Source: Anisakis pegreffii
Lineage: Eukaryota; Nematoda; Chromadorea; Rhabditida; Anisakidae
Assembly (NCBI GenBank): GCA_035041965.1
Contig: JAPYMA010000792.1
Location: 62,001-126,000, forward strand
DNA: 64,000 nt
Direction: 5' to 3'
Shown here piece after piece: positions 1-30,347 of this stretch. Numbering within the stretch: the stretch's first letter is position 1; each line of letters begins with the position of its first letter. A model generated the notes under the pieces. The model saw only the letters and a list, made by a program, of their open reading frames with translations, was not told the origin of the DNA and ran no database searches. The translations under genes and the position numbers were made by a program.

Positions 1-2190
1 ACAAAGGATATGCAGAACTCACCGTATCAATATCTAAAACTGGTGTTTTCTCGAAAGCGTTTTGAATTGCAACTCGATGTTTCGGTGAGAGCAGTCTTGA
101 AATGATTGCGACATTCACGTCGCGTAAAGCTTGAAATGCACCTCTTTCCAGTGATATCAGCATCAGACAAGCTGGACTACCCTCCCATAAATACGATACA
201 AATGCATGCACAAAACCCCTGAAACACTGTCAATATGAACACCGAAATGTATGTAAATGCTCACAACTTCCTAGCAAAATTAACCAATTAACCTTTCAAA
301 AGAAAACACGACGCACGAATTTCCATTCAAAGCGGCATATACTAACGAATCGATTAAAAACTGATTGCAAAAAGGATAATAATGATCATAATAACACTAA
401 CGTATCATTAAAATTAGGCAAACAAATTGGAATCCAATTGTCAGCATTTCGAAACGAAGGATTACATTCCAACAAATTTATCAGAATATGCAAATCAGAA
501 GGATGCAACGCTATTCCTTTCATACGCACCAACGTTACTAATTGACGATGTGCTAACACTAATCCAAATACCACATTTGATAGCTGAATTTGAATCGGTG
601 TATAACAGATGATAGAAAAAATTACCTCATAAATCACTTGAAACAATAATACCGATCGTAAACAACAACAACAATACCTTAGCACTGTTCATACAGTTAA
701 TGATTGTCATCGATATAAGCTCACGTTCAGAGGAGTTCATCGGGAATACACGTATTGACCGCAGAAATACGGACGTATCACAGCGAAACGATCGGATTAT
801 CTCATTGAAATGCCTTTCTGCGCCTTAACTCGTTCCACTGCTTTACTGGCAACGTTACACAGAGATTTGTTATGTGAAAAGTGATTAATTAAGAGAACTG
901 AATCAAAAAATACCTTTGAGCAATAAACGAAGATCAAAATTTGGTCCCCTCTTTTGGAAAACAGAAACCAATTGAGCACGACACAGAGTTGAAATCACCT
1001 TCAATTACCGTTATATATTTTACAGAATATACAAGCAAGTCTCACAAGATGTAAAACAGCAAAACAATATTCACAAGACACGCATCATCTCAATATTCGC
1101 AAATGATAAACCCGACACCAAAGATGAATGAATAATAACCTGTTTATAAACCAGATCAACTTGAGCACTGAGTTGGAAACGATCCCTTGAAACGATACAC
1201 AGTATCAGCGAATTTCGGTGCGAAAAATAAATGTGAACGTCCGCAGACTGTATCTGTACGAGACAATCGCTCCACGAGTCGACAACCATCACGAACGTCT
1301 GCACCAATGCCATCAACGAACACAATCGCTCCTCATGACCGCACGATGCGAAAATCGGCTTGCCAGCTTCGGATAACATGAAAATCTGAAACTGCATTCC
1401 TTGAGGAAAGTGAATGTCTACAAATATGGCTGGAATCAACACCAATTACTCGAGAATTCATGGACGGGATTTGTTGGCAACTGAACTGCTTAGAAGGGAT
1501 TTCCATGAAAGTAAGTCGCCATATTGGAAATAAACGATTATGGCTTAGCGATTCAAATGACATGAAAGATTGGACGAGTGATCAGATAAGCTGATGTTCA
1601 AGAGAATATTCTGTGGAAGCGACGATACCGTGAAATCACGACGTGCTAATTCAGCCAACAGACATTCCTCATCGTACGCAACCTCGTCGTGTTCCTCACT
1701 AACTGGGATTATTTGATCTGCATTTAGTATCTGAACAAATGAAGTTGACTTCTGAGGAACATGTGTAATTTTGTAAACTTGCTACTCATGCTCCCTTCCA
1801 TCTTCAAAAATGAAAAGCTAAAACCTATGTGGTGGTTCACATTCCTCATACGTCTCGTATCGCCTCATTTGAACAGTTCAAACGTAAGCATACGAATATT
1901 TATTTACATATGCACTCTCTGAAGTTCGTTTATTTTCTGTTATCTTTCATTTGCATCCCCAATATCTTCACAGCAAGAGATGTCATGCGAAATATCATTT
2001 GAATGAAACGCAACGATAGTCAACTGACTGAATCATGTTTATGAAGGGTCAGTGTTGATGCCAGCAGATTCTCCTGAATTTCTGCGGTTGTGCCTCCAGG
2101 CACACTTGCAGATGAATCTCCTTCGTTCAGCGTTTCAGCCTCCAGCATAGATCCTGATCTTCGTCTTCTTCGATCACACAAAATTACCAT
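1..2190 (-). CDS. MON1: MON1 vacuolar fusion protein (SAND-1 type), partial, C-terminus beyond left edge
   Basis: MON1 with CCZ1 forms the guanine-nucleotide exchange factor that loads Rab7 on maturing endosomes. Exons read on the minus strand: 2190-2029, 1730-1629, 1385-1140, 998-914, 823-678, 583-402, 218-23. The last five join without a frame break into 285 codons. Recognisable family segments are FMLSEAGKPIFASCG (start of the first longin domain), RAQLVSVFQ then FDLRLLLK, a block with LAHRQLVTLVR, HPSDLHILINLLE and PICLPNFND, and GFVHAFVSYLWEG. These follow the order in human MON1A. The donor at 22-21 sends the gene off the window, so roughly the last 100 residues are missing. The start is unsure: ATG at 2190 or 2148. 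An extra small exon may lie between 1628 and 1386, where the join is not proven. The N-terminal 88 or so residues are acidic and poorly conserved, as usual for this family. Confidence 0.88.
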
Positions 2191-3723
2191 CGAACTGTTT
2201 TCTTGCAATATGCACACGTATTTATCACAACAACAACAAAGATAACATCTCACATCTGCTTATCCACGCAATAACCAATCGTCTTCGATGCGTTTGTGAT
2301 AGATATCTGAACAAATCAATCGCTCGGTTATTCTCGACATTCCCAAAACATCTCAGCGATTTCAAAGCAATGCATGGCTAAGACGAACGTAACAACACAC
2401 ACCAAGGCATTTTATTCGATACCTTCACGTCTCATAAAATAAAATTTGTCCAAGAATTTATCAATCCCAACTTTCAACAACTGTTAACACGAAGAAAAGC
2501 ACAAGGATGCTCTCTCATGGCCACAGCCTTATGTCATTTCAACCAATATTCCTCAAGACGCAGTCAGTCTGTGATAATCTCATTTTACAAGACGACGATT
2601 GAAACGCCGCTGGACAATGAAACACCACTAAACAGTCGTTCATTTATTAGAAAGAAAGAATTTATCCATTCGAATTATTTAGTTTTACAAACGGAATATA
2701 TACAATCTAACATAAGCTGCAAATAAAAATCATCTTTGCTACAAAGAATATTTGATATTCAATGAGAGTAATAACACCGGTGTGAGATACTAAATGAAAC
2801 AATATCAAAGTGATAAATATGTACCATAACAGAAACATCTATATACAACGAGAGAATAATACCGTTCATATCTACAATATCATCGAATGAAAATATAACT
2901 ATTACAACGTGCTTGAAAATCACAGACACAACCTCAGAAACAACCTTAAGAGAACAGTTACCGCTGAAGACTAACAATAAGCGAAAATGTTAGAAGGAAT
3001 TAAAGTCAAAAATCCGAAGTACATAAGAAATCGAAACTAACTGTAGAGAATAATTATAAGAGAAATTATATAGAGAGTTAGTTTTCGTCAGTAATGACGA
3101 AAAAAAGAAAGATGGAATGATAACATAAAACTTATTGATTCAATAGAGCTTCGACATGAAACTTCAAACAGATTCAGACCAATTCATAGCTCTTTCCAAT
3201 TGCAAAACAAAATGGGCAAAATTATGAATGTGTGCACGTTTCCAATTTTCGAAGAATACAATAAAAGTTATTAAGATTTTGAAGATATGAATTACCTCAA
3301 CGAAAGAGTAATTGGTCCACATACAAAAACAAAAATTCAGCCAGAAAACAAACGTTCCAATTCAATATTCAGATATGTTCATCACGCAGCACCTCTGATG
3401 CCTTCGCCTGTTTATGACAATCAGAGTATTATTATGCAGTGTTAATGCTGGATAATGAATGAGATTTCAAATGTCAATATCATTCCAAAGTAACAGTTAG
3501 ATCTTAACGAAACAAGAGTGTGCAAAACAACACTATTGGAATATATGTGTATCTGTACAAAATCAAAAACAAATCGATTGCTAGTTATTCGTCGGTTCAT
3601 TGTTAATACCACGGTTAATGAATGAATACATTGCCAGTAACTGAAAACTGCTCCTCTTGCGAGATCCCTCCTTCGATGCTTGCCAGAATTTAATCACCCG
3701 GCCAAAATATCGCATTACGAAAA
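2191..3723. other. Gap between MON1 and GRIPAP1-like gene
   Basis: About 1.5 kb separates the end of the GRIPAP1-like gene from the MON1 start on the same strand. It is AT-rich with stops in all frames and no coding exon seen. It would hold the GRIPAP1 3' UTR and either a MON1 promoter or an intercistronic spacer. An acceptor-like TTGCAAG lies on the minus strand near 2203, just ahead of the MON1 ATG. Confidence 0.5.
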
Positions 3724-6700
3724 TCACTTTTTATCCTTCGCTAACAACAACTCAATATCCTGCAATAGCAAAATATTATCAGTATCAATTTCCCACAGCA
3801 AAATGAAAAGCAAAAAACAACGTCTGACCATAATGACACTGTAAACTGAAACTGCAAACCGAACTTAAGAGAACTGAGTGAGCTGACGAAATTTCTAAAA
3901 AAACAATAATGAAACGTGCAACAACATACAAACAACCTTCTGCAGAACGAGATTCTTCGACAGCGTTTCCTCGAGCATTCTCTGCAAACGTCGATTCATG
4001 TCACGAATATCTGCGGCCGACTCGTCAACTCGTACCATGTCCAACATACGACGAAGACGCACACCTTATTCATTAATCATTTATCGTTCACATTCAAGTC
4101 GATTCAAACTCAAAATGTGCATCGCACAATTACGATCGCTCTCACTTGACACTTAATACGAGTGTTCAAAATTTATATTTCGAGAGATTATATTTGAGAA
4201 AGAATTTTCACTTAGAATCACGAAACGATGAGCCTTACTGGGTGATGAAGATGAAGCAGCAGCACCTGCAAACTGCGAATCCACTCCGGTTGAGGGTTTC
4301 AAACGAATCCACTCAGCGATCAATTCACTCTTCTCCGCAACTTCCTTACGTAACATCTCGTTCTCTTCTTCGATCATTGATAGCTGCAATGCAGTCTTAC
4401 ATTGAAATAATCCAATCTGTAGGTACTCAAAATTCGTTCGCATATACTGCAAGTGCTCAATGTTGACGAAGCAAATGAACCTACACGATCCACAGTTTCA
4501 GAGTGCTTCTTCTGCAACATGGCCAATTTCGAAATCAGCTCTGCATTATCTGATTCTAACACCGATGCCGAACACGAGCTCTCGTCACCGTCTAGCGTCT
4601 GAAATGCTCTCAATTACAACCTGCCCGGGGCCCTCATCAACTCGGAAGAACCTATGGTCAATCAATTCCACCAAAAAAAGTCTTACATGAAGGGAATTTG
4701 CATCGGAATCGGCCACAAATGCCCACGAGCATATGCTTGATGCCGGCTCAACGGCACCACTGGTTCGCGCATGATCTGAGCCAGCACCCATCGGAGAGCC
4801 ACCAACACGAAAATGACGACCGCCACCTTTAAAATTGACATCGATCGGTCACCAAAATTAACTGATTGATAACAAATTTAATTTCATAATATCACAGCCA
4901 AAACATCTCAATCAATCAACGTTGAGGAATGCAACCAGAAATTTCGAACTAAAAATGAATTTTGCGATTAAAGTTTTGAAGCGATCCTCGTCACTCACCC
5001 AATACTTCATCCAACTGTCTCTCAGCTTGTTCAGCTCGTTTCTTCTCTTGCAGCACCTGACGTCTGAGTTCGCGAACCATTGAGGACTAAAACATCGTGA
5101 AGATTTCATACTTGGCTTACTTCATGATCATACGTATTGACATTTTTGTGAAGCAATTATAATCGAGAAAATAAACTTAAATAAAACATCAGAACAGATG
5201 ACTGTTTGATGCAAAAGGTTACCTGCTTCTTCAATGCAATTTTGATTTCCTGATCTTTCGCTTTCAACTTCTCTTCGTTCTCTTTGATTTTCGTCTCCAA
5301 ATCCGAATTCACTGACTTTAGTTCACTGGTGACCACGAAAATCTCCTAAATAAAACGTGAAACGAAATGAAAAAAGTGCTGGCAAAGATGCTTTGATAGT
5401 TTCCATTATCACTACGAAGAAGGTAAACTTCCAAATTACTCAACGTAAAAATTTCCTTGATTAATTCTTTCAAAGAAGCTTTAAAAGCAGAGTATTTGAA
5501 AGGCGATACCGCTTCATTTGTTCGAGCCAGCTCGGCGAGTCTTTCTTCTTTCACCGAGAGTTCCTCTCGCAATTTTTTCAACTCTTCCCCTTTCACCATC
5601 TCACTCGCTTCTTTCTCTTCCTAAAATCATAATAAAATAAACTTTCAGCTCAGCTCCGTTAAGTTCATCATCACCGTTTCTGATAACACATACAACCACA
5701 TTAATCTATTCATTAAACAAATAATACAAATCTGAATACGAAAGGAAACAACAAAAATCAAAATTACTTTCACTGTTTGGAGAGTATTCCGAAGTTGAGC
5801 GATTTCTTCGGTAAGATTTTCATTTGCTTTGCTAATATTCTCAAAATCCATCTTCAGATTTTCCGTTTCCTTGATGAGAAGTTTGTTTTGAGAAAACATT
5901 CTTTCGAACTCCAACGTTTTCGATTCGATTTCTGCTTTCATCTTCAGCACTTTTTCATTTTCAGATCTCAGATCATCACGCTAAAATGAATCATTTTTCG
6001 TTGCAAATGAAACTTTTATCCGCATTTGTGGAAGTAACAAAAGATAAGACAACTATAATCGTTACGCTCAGATTTGCTCACCTCAGATTTCAGGTTATCA
6101 AGGCTCTTCTTCCACGTAACTTCTGAATGGTGCAGACTTGCTTTCAGCGCTGCCACTTCGTTCGACAGTTCAGCTTTTGCATCGATATCTTCTTTATGAG
6201 TCTATAAGAATTGATAAAATAAGATCAAGCGAACATCATCTGAACACAAATATACACAAGTGAGTATAGGAGTGGTTTGAGCAAAGAATATGACTTCAAA
6301 ATTCCTTTTTTAAATTACAAAACACACTCAATGAATATTCTTCAGCCAACCTTTCTGAGTTCATCACATTCTTTATTCAGTTTATCGACCGCCTCCGTCA
6401 ATGAGCAGATCGTTTCTGTATTCTTCTCTTCCAGTTCTACATTTTTTTCAGCCTCTTGAAGTGAACTGCTAAGACGAATAATTTCATCGTTCTTCGTTTT
6501 CAAAGAAACTTCCAGATCAGCATTACATCGCTGTGCGTCCTCCAATCTTTGCATGGCTTCAAACAATCTGAACTTTCAATGATTCAAACTGAGTTGTGCT
6601 GCCGTCCAAAACGATCTGAACAATTTCAAATCGCCTTACATTCTGTAAGGTTAAAATCATCTCCCGCCATCAGATAATAACCAACCATCAACTGTAACAT

Positions 6701-8430
6701 CAAGTAGGATCACGGCTAGACATGATGAGTTTAATGATAATATTTCATGAAACCTTTAGGCGCTCCAATACATTCACAGCAAAATCAACGCTCTGTTTAA
6801 ATTTAACAATTCTGCATTGAACAATTTGAGAATAGTCAAAATTTTTAACTGTTTCTTCGATTCTGCGAGCTGCTGTTCGCAATCTTTTCTAGACGCCATC
6901 AAGTCTTTTCTCAATGCTTCAATATCTGCACAGAGAGCATCCTTCTCTGCCAGCACAGCTGCAAAATTTACCTCTGAATAAGATATTGCCTTCAGCCGAA
7001 TGTCAAAATAAATATTCATAAGACTAGAAGAGAGTACAACATCAACTACATGTACGGGTTGAAAACAATCACTAAAACAATCCACACAAACTGAATGAGA
7101 TAAAAATGCAAACGCAAAAACTGAAAAATATTCACACCTTTGAAGTGAGTAATTTCACCTTGTAGAGCAATAATTTTATCAGCTTGAGCTTTCGCATTGT
7201 CACTGTTCGTGGCTGGTTGGGAGAGTTCTAAAATACACTGCATCAAATGAACGAGTTTGAACGGAAGTTAATAAAAAAATTTGCGGGAGTGAAAACCAAA
7301 AGATCTCCATCAGATTTTCTGAATGTTACCTCAAAATTTCACATTTTTTAAATTCATCTCAATCGTGCATCGTGCCTCAAATATGATTAACAAAACCAAA
7401 ATTGGCATGAAATACAGATCGCAGACCGGTTACCTGCATTAGAAGGCAGTGTTCCTTTAGATTCGTTAGAATTTGCATTCTTTTGCTTCAACTCATTTTC
7501 TAAGGATTCACATTGCGAAATTACCTGTAATACATCAATCAAAACACCAATCAAACCAATAATAAAATCAATGATGCCTTTCCTTTCCGCTTCAATAAGC
7601 ACACACATACGATTAATTTCAAACAGCATGTGGTTAAACTCCTAAAATAAACTTTAAAAAGTTAAATAACAGCCATCAGTATTTCATGTCCTAACTGTAG
7701 TTATGGCTTATGGCGTAATAATACTCTATAAGATATACAGCAAAGAATTCTAAACTCGAAATGAGACCTTGTTGAGTTCAGAAAGAAGAGTGGATTGTTG
7801 TAGGCGGAATTCCTCTTCCTGAGAGGAAAGCTTGCTTCTGAGTATCAGTATTTCATGTTCTAATTTCTCGTTCACACCTTCTCTGTCCTTTCTTCGGCCG
7901 ATCAACTGCAAACCCTTGAAAACCTTGGATAAGTCAACCGCTCAATACGCATTTCATTTTATGATAAATCTTCAGAGAACATAACTCCCGCGCTCTCTGA
8001 TAGCTTTTCAATGATCATTGGCTAAAATCATCGGTCTAGCATGAGAATTGAAAAGAACCGTGAAAATATATGAATACGCTTGAAGAATATGTACGGCAAC
8101 GAACGCTAAGAGAGTGTAAAATCACCCACAGTGGACTGAAAAACTTAATGAACCAATCAAAAATGGAACCTTCGTAGCAAAATTCAACGAATCGATAGTT
8201 GTTGTCCTTGATGGAAGTGCATTGATATAGTTTTGCTGTCGTTTATTTTCCTCAATCAGCTCGTAGTTTCGATTCTTCAATTCAAGCAACTGCTCTTGTA
8301 GACGTTGAAATTCTTCATCTGATAAGGTTGTCACCACAGCCGATTTGCATCTTTCGTCCGCCTTATCACGGCAATCACTGCTGCTAGTCTCTGACTGTTT
8401 GTCGTTAGTCACAGCATCACTCGTTATCAT
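3724..8430 (-). CDS. GRIPAP1: GRIPAP1/GRASP-1-like endosomal coiled-coil protein
   Basis: In mammals GRIPAP1 (GRASP-1) is a Rab4 effector acting in recycling endosomes. Exons on the minus strand: 8430-8170, 7905-7768, 7524-7434, 7227-7138, 6958-6850, 6811-6754, 6572-6351, 6201-6082, 5980-5768, 5620-5510, 5345-5223, 5086-4999, 4826-4687, 4598-4485, 4383-4239, 4064-3937, 3759-3724. They sum to 2187 bases, one open frame of 728 residues (human about 840). Family anchors: LSDEEFQRLQEQLLELKNRN near residue 36; SSQEEEFRLQQSTLLSELNK; near the C-terminus a motif like MNRRLQRMLEETLSKN. Almost everything between is heptad coiled coil rich in E, K, L and Q. The first exon has an acceptor at 8456 and 25 untranslated bases before the ATG, fitting an upstream exon or spliced-leader addition. 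An alternative start further upstream cannot be excluded. Orthology rests on both ends matching; the middle alone would fit any coiled coil. Confidence 0.85.
6812..6849 (-). other. 38-base intron in GRIPAP1-like gene
   Basis: A GTTAAA donor at 6849 and an AATGCAG acceptor ending at 6812 bracket only 38 bases. Removing them joins CA to A as a glutamine codon and restores the frame that runs through to the next exon at 6572. Without removal the frame ends at a TGA about 60 bases further on. The exon after it reads as coding (SVDFAVNVLERLK). Confidence 0.6.
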
Positions 8431-8455
8431 TTTAATGTCGATTCCGCTATCTGTC

Positions 8456-10951
8456 CTGCAAACAGAGCGATTCAAAAGAGCGTTTATCAAACGGAAATGA
8501 CAATGGCAAATGTGACAATAGAGTGAGAAATGAGAAAGGCAACGGAAGAATATCGACGCCATACAGGAGCGATCAACGGAATAAGAAATCAGTACATGAG
8601 AATGTCAGCTGAAACTAGCTAAATAAGAGGTCTACAAAAATCCATTTCACGTCCACACAAACTGAACTATACCATGACTGTAAGGAGTCACCTAGATTCC
8701 GGTGAATAAGGAAATTTTGAAGTTTCAGATTCAAAGACCGAAAATTCCATGCATGCTGATTTCTTATTATCCTTTGTAAGCGACCCCGCTAGCTAGCAAC
8801 AACCCTTCTTCCTTCTCGGGAACTCTCCTTTCTGCGGTTGGGATGGGTGAGATAGAAGTGCTCGTTACGAGATGTTGGCTGTATGATGTGCTTGAAGAAG
8901 GCATGCAAACTTATGAGCAAACTCAGCTGTACTCAAAAAAAAACAAATAAAAAATCGAACCACACTTCCTCACCAATCATATGTTTGTCATGTCCGATCA
9001 AATATAACGGCGGACTGCCAAAATTTTACTCGTCACGAATTTAATACGAACTTTTCAGCAATCGGCTGAAGAACACCCGATTGAAGATTATAACTACTTA
9101 CGAGTGGAATGCACTGATCGTGAGATAGCAGTGAAGAACGTGAATAAAAATTTGATTAATAACAACAAGCAAACATTGTCTGGAAGTAATCTGTTTATCG
9201 CGAAACTGCTTCTAATTATACTCGAACAGTGAGAATTTTACGTTATGTTGATCAATAAAGCAACCATACCTTAAGTTCATAACCACATTCAATTCATTCA
9301 GTTCAGATGTAAATGATCTTTTTATTGCACTCAATACATGAACCAGCAATTAATCATGCCAGCATGTTCCATATCCTTCATACATGCTCACTATATCTTT
9401 CGGAATATTGGAGAACGAATGCACTCATCAACTGGCATTCAGTTGTTATCTTCTAGCGATACAACTTCGTCAAATCTCCATCAAATTCACTCAAAAATTG
9501 ATAATTTCGTTTGTGAATTGTCGTTTAGTCAAAACATAATCCTAGAATTACTGGCATTGTATAGAAGTATGCAAATCGGCCAATTGACGATTAATCAGTA
9601 TCGTAATTCCTACTTGATACAACTTTATCCACTGATCACCTAGATTTTCTCGTTTATTACATATATGTCATCATCGGGTGAAACGGAACCGACACCCCCA
9701 TGTATTAATTCCCTGATCTGATCATCGCATGAAACACAGCATAATTTCTTCTGGAACCTAAATATGCAAGAGCCAAAATCATTTCCATGATTTTCGATTC
9801 TAATCGCCAACAAATAATCTGTTCAGAAGTTTTTTGATAGCTACAAACTCGGATTCGCATCACACAACTATCAGAGAGTTCTCATTTCGACAAACAATTT
9901 CAGTGAATATTCAAATAAAAAATCAGTCGCTTTCGAAAGAGTAAATCTGTTAATAATAATAATCAAGGTGTGATATAAAGCATATTTCAAATGACTAGTT
10001 GAGTATGTAGGTGTCTAATGTATGCATCCATGTGTACTTAGAATTGAGTGAGTTCATTTGTCAAATGGTTGTTGTACTGTCTATCATAAAAGCATAATGA
10101 ATGTAGATGCGGAAGAGTAGTGCTATTGTTATTGCAATAACACCTTATCTGAGGTCACATTCCTCCATTGTTTCACCTGAACACGACAACATAACTTATT
10201 ACAGTCCACTCGTGCAACAGCCGCTTTCGTTTGCTCGCAGGGCATCGATGATAACGGTGATAATAACAATACAGATGCAAAGATCTTTGAATTGATCTAA
10301 TGCATTGCGTACCGATACACAAACACATAGACAATGAAATGAGTCGAAAAATAGTGTGCGTATAGACAGACAAGTGTGTGCGTACGGCTATAAAAAGCAA
10401 GCAGATGAGAGATAAAAAGGATGACAAAAAGCAAAGGAATAATTGGGATTAGAGAGAGTGGGAAGTCGTGAGAGTGCATATCAAATAACATAGATTTTAA
10501 GTGGGAAGGTTGTGGTGATTCGGTTGGTGCTTTTAAGAATAGCGTGCGGTTGGTCGGTAGGGCCCTAAAGTTGGGTCTGAACTGCTGAACTGAGCAACAG
10601 CTGAAAATTATCCTTTAATCCATTCATCCGATAGCCAATAATTATTACTATGATGATGCTAATCTACTGACCTGATGCTCACCTGGAACTGATACCAATC
10701 CTAAATCATTATTATCATATTCACTTTATCCTGCTGTATTGTTTGAACCGGATATATTAATCAACGCAAAATCATCATTTTGGTTGAAATTAATCATAAT
10801 CAAATCAAAGTGTTCATTTCGTTAATCTTCATTATTCATTCTTCTCACAGTTTTAAGCGTTCCATTCATATTATATTTACATAATATTTCATCCTCAAAT
10901 TGCTATTCGCAGCATCAAACCATCTATAAATAACCATTAGAAGCATACGAA
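8456..10951. promoter_or_regulatory. Divergent upstream region of GRIPAP1-like gene and vinculin
   Basis: About 2.5 kb lie between the first recognised exons of two genes that point away from each other, so promoters of both should be in or near it. No coding exon was found; the 101-codon ORF at 9338-9643 has no recognisable motif and AT-driven composition. The stretch around 8765-8890 is somewhat less AT-rich than its surroundings. No specific factor site can be claimed. Confidence 0.45.
10841..10850 (+). promoter_or_regulatory. Candidate 3' splice site ahead of vinculin start
   Basis: CTTCTCACAG is a pyrimidine-rich AG acceptor 101 bases before the vinculin ATG. With no obvious 5' exon it could accept a trans-spliced leader, common on nematode mRNAs. 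Equally it could be chance in AT-rich sequence. Confidence 0.3.
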
Positions 10952-28095
<17,144 letters not shown>

Positions 28096-28931
28096 TCAGT
28101 AGATGATAATACGTTTGATTGATTGATCGATCAGTTCTGTTATTAATGATAATTTTTCATCTTTGATGATAGTATGTAAGTTTACATGAATATTTGAATG
28201 TAATATCAATTATCATATATGATATTTTTGCGTGTTAGCTGCATAAATTGATCAATGGAAACGCACAAACAATACAGAATGACTCATTAGTTAAAATACC
28301 TTAACTTTGGCACGAATCGAATAGTAACTTTTGAGTCACTCCGTGTACTATCGTCATTTGGAAGCATTTTGATGATCATCCGTTTGCTTGGAACATTGTT
28401 GTGGTTATTGAATGGATTTCATGAGATGGTTGGGAAACTCCTTTTCAAGAATCGTAAACTCAGCGGCAACACTCATTGGAAACTATTTTGTATGAGGAAA
28501 TGAGCATTCGAAAACATTGTTGCTAGCTTCTGCCAAATTCTTTTCGATCATGAGTCCATGCATTGAATACTTCTTCTTGCACTTATACGAAAGTTTCACT
28601 TTGGTGGCGATTTCAGATTGAAATGACAAATTACGTTATGACCAATTGCTTCCAAGTTGACTGATTGATTAAATGATTTACTTGATTAATTGTATGCACG
28701 AACAAACGAAAGATTATGTGTACAGTGTACATCTCTGTGCCAAAACTATTGTTTCGTGTTATTGAATTCATTTGACAGCATCAGAAACTTTACTCGATAC
28801 AGTGATGTATCAGTGAGTTTTCTGTCTTTGCTGACAACACGAAATATGATCACTAAATTTTTTAAATAATGGAATCATTTCCATGACTATCACCACGCTC
28901 TCTTCATTCTTATCTCCTAAGTGCTCTGCAG

Positions 28932-28960
28932 AACCACAGTACAAAAATCCCGTCAGGTAA
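28932..28960 (+). other. deb-1: Possible alternative terminal exon of vinculin
   Basis: A strong donor GTAAGC sits inside the last vinculin exon at 28070. Joining it to the acceptor CTCTGCAG ending at 28931 keeps frame and replaces the canonical ending with WIQPQYKNPVR and a TAA at 28958-28960. The nearest clear AATAAA lies downstream of this exon (29153). The evidence is splice-site and frame logic only; the short length means chance is possible. Confidence 0.3.
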
Positions 28961-29152
28961 CCTCCTAAACTTTCCTAATTTCAATTTGGTCACTATTGAC
29001 TGCTTTTTCATGTTCCTCCCCCTGGAATCTTTTTCCCATACTTATTCTCTTCAGTTCTCCACCATCGCTTCATCCATCATCCTCTTCCAGTTCTGTTTCA
29101 GATCTTTTGATGTATTCTCCCTTCTGATTCCACTCTCTGGACATGCTTTCAG

Positions 29153-29158
29153 AATAAA
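29153..29158 (+). terminator. Candidate poly(A) signal, vinculin
   Basis: This is the first clear AATAAA after the vinculin stop, about 1.06 kb downstream of it and about 190 bases after the possible alternative last exon. Confidence 0.35.
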
Positions 29159-30014
29159 CAATCCCACTCATTTTTAAATGTAGACTGGAACGTACATTTT
29201 ATTATGCGAAAAAAATTGAATGTTTTCATTAAAGTTTGTTTGTTTGTGTTGAATGCATCGCGCATTTTTAATTTTTCAAGCTCTTCTAAGTAACGCTAGT
29301 CTTAATGATTTCGCTCATTTTAGTAATTAGTTTAATTTGATTTTTTATCAATAATGCAATCGATTTGTTATGTGTTTGATTGAACATTCAATATTACTAT
29401 TATTGTTTAATTTTGATTATTATGTTTCTCGATTCTGATGAGAACACGCTCAGTTCATATTTGATATTGTCGATTACTATACATGGCTGCCTTACGTTTC
29501 CTTGTTCTTTTATCTTCGTTTACAAATTTCATTTTATACGACTTTGTATGAATTATTCTCCGTTTGCAAATAATACGTTTTCAAAATACCTGTTGATGCA
29601 AACAATACAACACAATGCTAAATAGCATCAATACATCATCTGAATGCCGAACTCGTAGTTAATATTGAATTGTAGTTCGAAAATTCTGGATTTTCAGAAG
29701 TTCATTTCGGATTACACTTTGAGCAAATTTCTTAAGCCAAGATGCAGACACTTTCAGTTGCTGCAACCTGTCAGCAGTTAATACAGCAAAGAGAAGTTTC
29801 ATGTTGAAGAGCTCAATGGATTTCTTATAGACGTAACCGTACGTAACAAAAAATCAGATTTTTTGTGTCCTGAATAAGCAAACGAATGAGCAATAATAAG
29901 TGATTTCAAATCCAACATCTGTTGTTGTGAGTTGGATTTGACGAATTTTTACAGCTGAATTTAGCGGTCATCGACATGAACTTTATCAACAATACGTATC
30001 TGAGTGATGCACAC

Positions 30015-30020
30015 TTTATT
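30015..30020 (-). terminator. Candidate poly(A) signal, TAF13
   Basis: AATAAA on the minus strand lies about 330 bases after the TAF13 stop codon. Confidence 0.35.
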
Positions 30021-30347
30021 TCATCTTGAGAATTTGATTTTCATCATGTCAACGAATATAACAATACGAAAAAGTGGAACACAAAATCAAATTACAGAAA
30101 TGAATCATCAGAATTAAGCCCGCAACCAAGCAGCTATTCCGAATTCCAACTATTTTGCCGAAAGCGAATCTGACAATCCGAATAACTTCATACCAATTTT
30201 CTCTCTTTTGGGAAGCTAGGGGAGGGAGACAAAACCCGACTTCTGGGAGTAGGATTACGGGATGTATGCTCTGTTGAATTTTCAGTTGATCGCCTGATAA
30301 AATTCGAAGATGAGAGGCTATGTACAATAAAATCAAGACCACTTCGA

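Larger units (their letters stand above)
28096..30347. other. Convergent gap between vinculin and TAF13
   Basis: The vinculin and TAF13 genes run tail to tail across this 2.25-kb stretch. It holds their 3' UTRs and the two candidate poly(A) signals given separately. Apart from the possible vinculin exon at 28932, no coding exon or RNA gene was seen. Confidence 0.5.

Noticed and set aside
6639..6691. Possible GRIPAP1 exon reading LMVGYYLMAGDDFNLT
   Set aside because: It breaks the frame to the next exon and is not coiled coil; joining 6754 directly to 6572 works in phase 0.
7387..7642. Possible extra GRIPAP1 exon reading EFNHMLFEIN
   Set aside because: Its donor would end in phase 1, which does not fit the following exon, while exons 7768 and 7524 join directly with good similarity to the human protein.
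10925..10932. TATAAATA just before the vinculin ATG
   Set aside because: It lies only 20 bases before the start codon, too close to leave a normal leader, and such octamers are common in AT-rich DNA.
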